60,715 nt of DNA. Source: Lachnospiraceae bacterium (lineage in GTDB: Bacteria; Bacillota; Clostridia; Lachnospirales; Lachnospiraceae). Below, one piece after another: positions 60,701 through 60,715 of the stretch (within the stretch, counting starts at the first letter, position 1; every line of letters starts with the position of its first letter). A model generated the notes under the pieces. It was not told where the DNA came from. It worked only from the letters and a program-made list of their open reading frames with translations, and made no database searches. The translations under genes were made by a program, and so were the position numbers. The stretch covers positions 1-60,715 of the forward strand of contig JAFZPG010000040.1 of NCBI GenBank assembly GCA_017550425.1. The letters are read 5' to 3'.

Positions 60701-60715
60701 TAATACCAATAAAAC

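Noticed and set aside
1..60715. Insertion sequences, prophage, tRNA or rRNA genes, toxin-antitoxin or defence systems
   Set aside because: I looked for transposase-, integrase- or nuclease-type proteins and for RNA gene patterns and found none that I could support.

Overview
The window looks like a chromosomal housekeeping segment of a Gram-positive anaerobe of the order Lachnospirales/Clostridiales (most likely Lachnospiraceae). The reasons are the gene orders rnr-secG, gmk-rpoZ-remA and rpmB/asp23-DAK2-recG, an L27 with the Firmicutes N-terminal extension next to its Prp protease, the ytfJ/DUF2953 and SpoVB-like genes known from spore formers, HisZ with short HisG, and a radical-SAM pair of the TIGR03960/TIGR03936 type. 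By eye G+C is near one half. Almost every gene lies on the minus strand; only rpmB and rqcH are on the plus strand. No tRNA, rRNA, CRISPR array, insertion sequence or prophage was seen.

Layout from left to right. 1-6240: rpmA (partial), prp and rplU with a consensus promoter and L21-type leader, an OFA-family transporter with its own promoter, then rng and the two TIGR radical-SAM-associated genes. 6300-11907: histidine operon hisZ-hisG-hisD-hisB-hisA-hisIE (no hisC, hisH or hisF here) behind a perfect promoter and a tandem-repeat operator-like element. 12010-17672: recU, two pseudouridine synthases, a HAD phosphatase, an RNA m5C methyltransferase and a DivIVA-like coiled-coil protein. 17829-23487: a transglutaminase-like lipoprotein, coaD, rsmD, a SpoVB-type flippase, ybeY and phoH. 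23698-26779: rpsU, alaS and a small membrane protein. 26857-37495: RNase H, a membrane-anchored MutS-like ATPase, a nucleoside-deaminase-type amidohydrolase, purine nucleoside phosphorylase, a GH2 beta-galactosidase-like enzyme, smpB, rnr and secG. 37561-44888: a large CAP/Ig-like surface protein, a SEC-C protein, recG, a DAK2 protein and Asp23. 45100-48636: rpmB (plus), ytfJ, a DUF2953 protein and two unrecognised genes. 48641-52408: pncC, pgsA, rimO, rpoZ, gmk, remA. 52648-60645: rqcH (plus), a foldase-like lipoprotein, maf, gpsA, plsY, der and a DUF512 protein.

The genes mainly serve ribosome biogenesis and translation (L21, L27, L28, S21, SmpB, RqcH, RNase R, RNase G, YbeY, RsmD, RimO, Der, AlaRS, pseudouridine synthases), nucleotide and cofactor metabolism, phospholipid synthesis (PgsA, GpsA, PlsY) and histidine synthesis. 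The accessory parts are the OFA transporter, the beta-galactosidase-like enzyme and the surface proteins with Thr/Pro/Ala/Gln-rich linkers.

The most unusual signal is not a gene. A degenerate ten-base DNA word, CGGNMAATGC (M = A or C), occurs about 33 times in this 60.7 kb by my manual scan, against roughly one expected by chance. It sits in many different reading frames and amino-acid contexts, once between genes, and mostly in one orientation (27 against 6). It behaves like a genome-distributed DNA signal of the DNA-uptake, Chi or FtsK-orienting type. I know of no description of it in this bacterial group.
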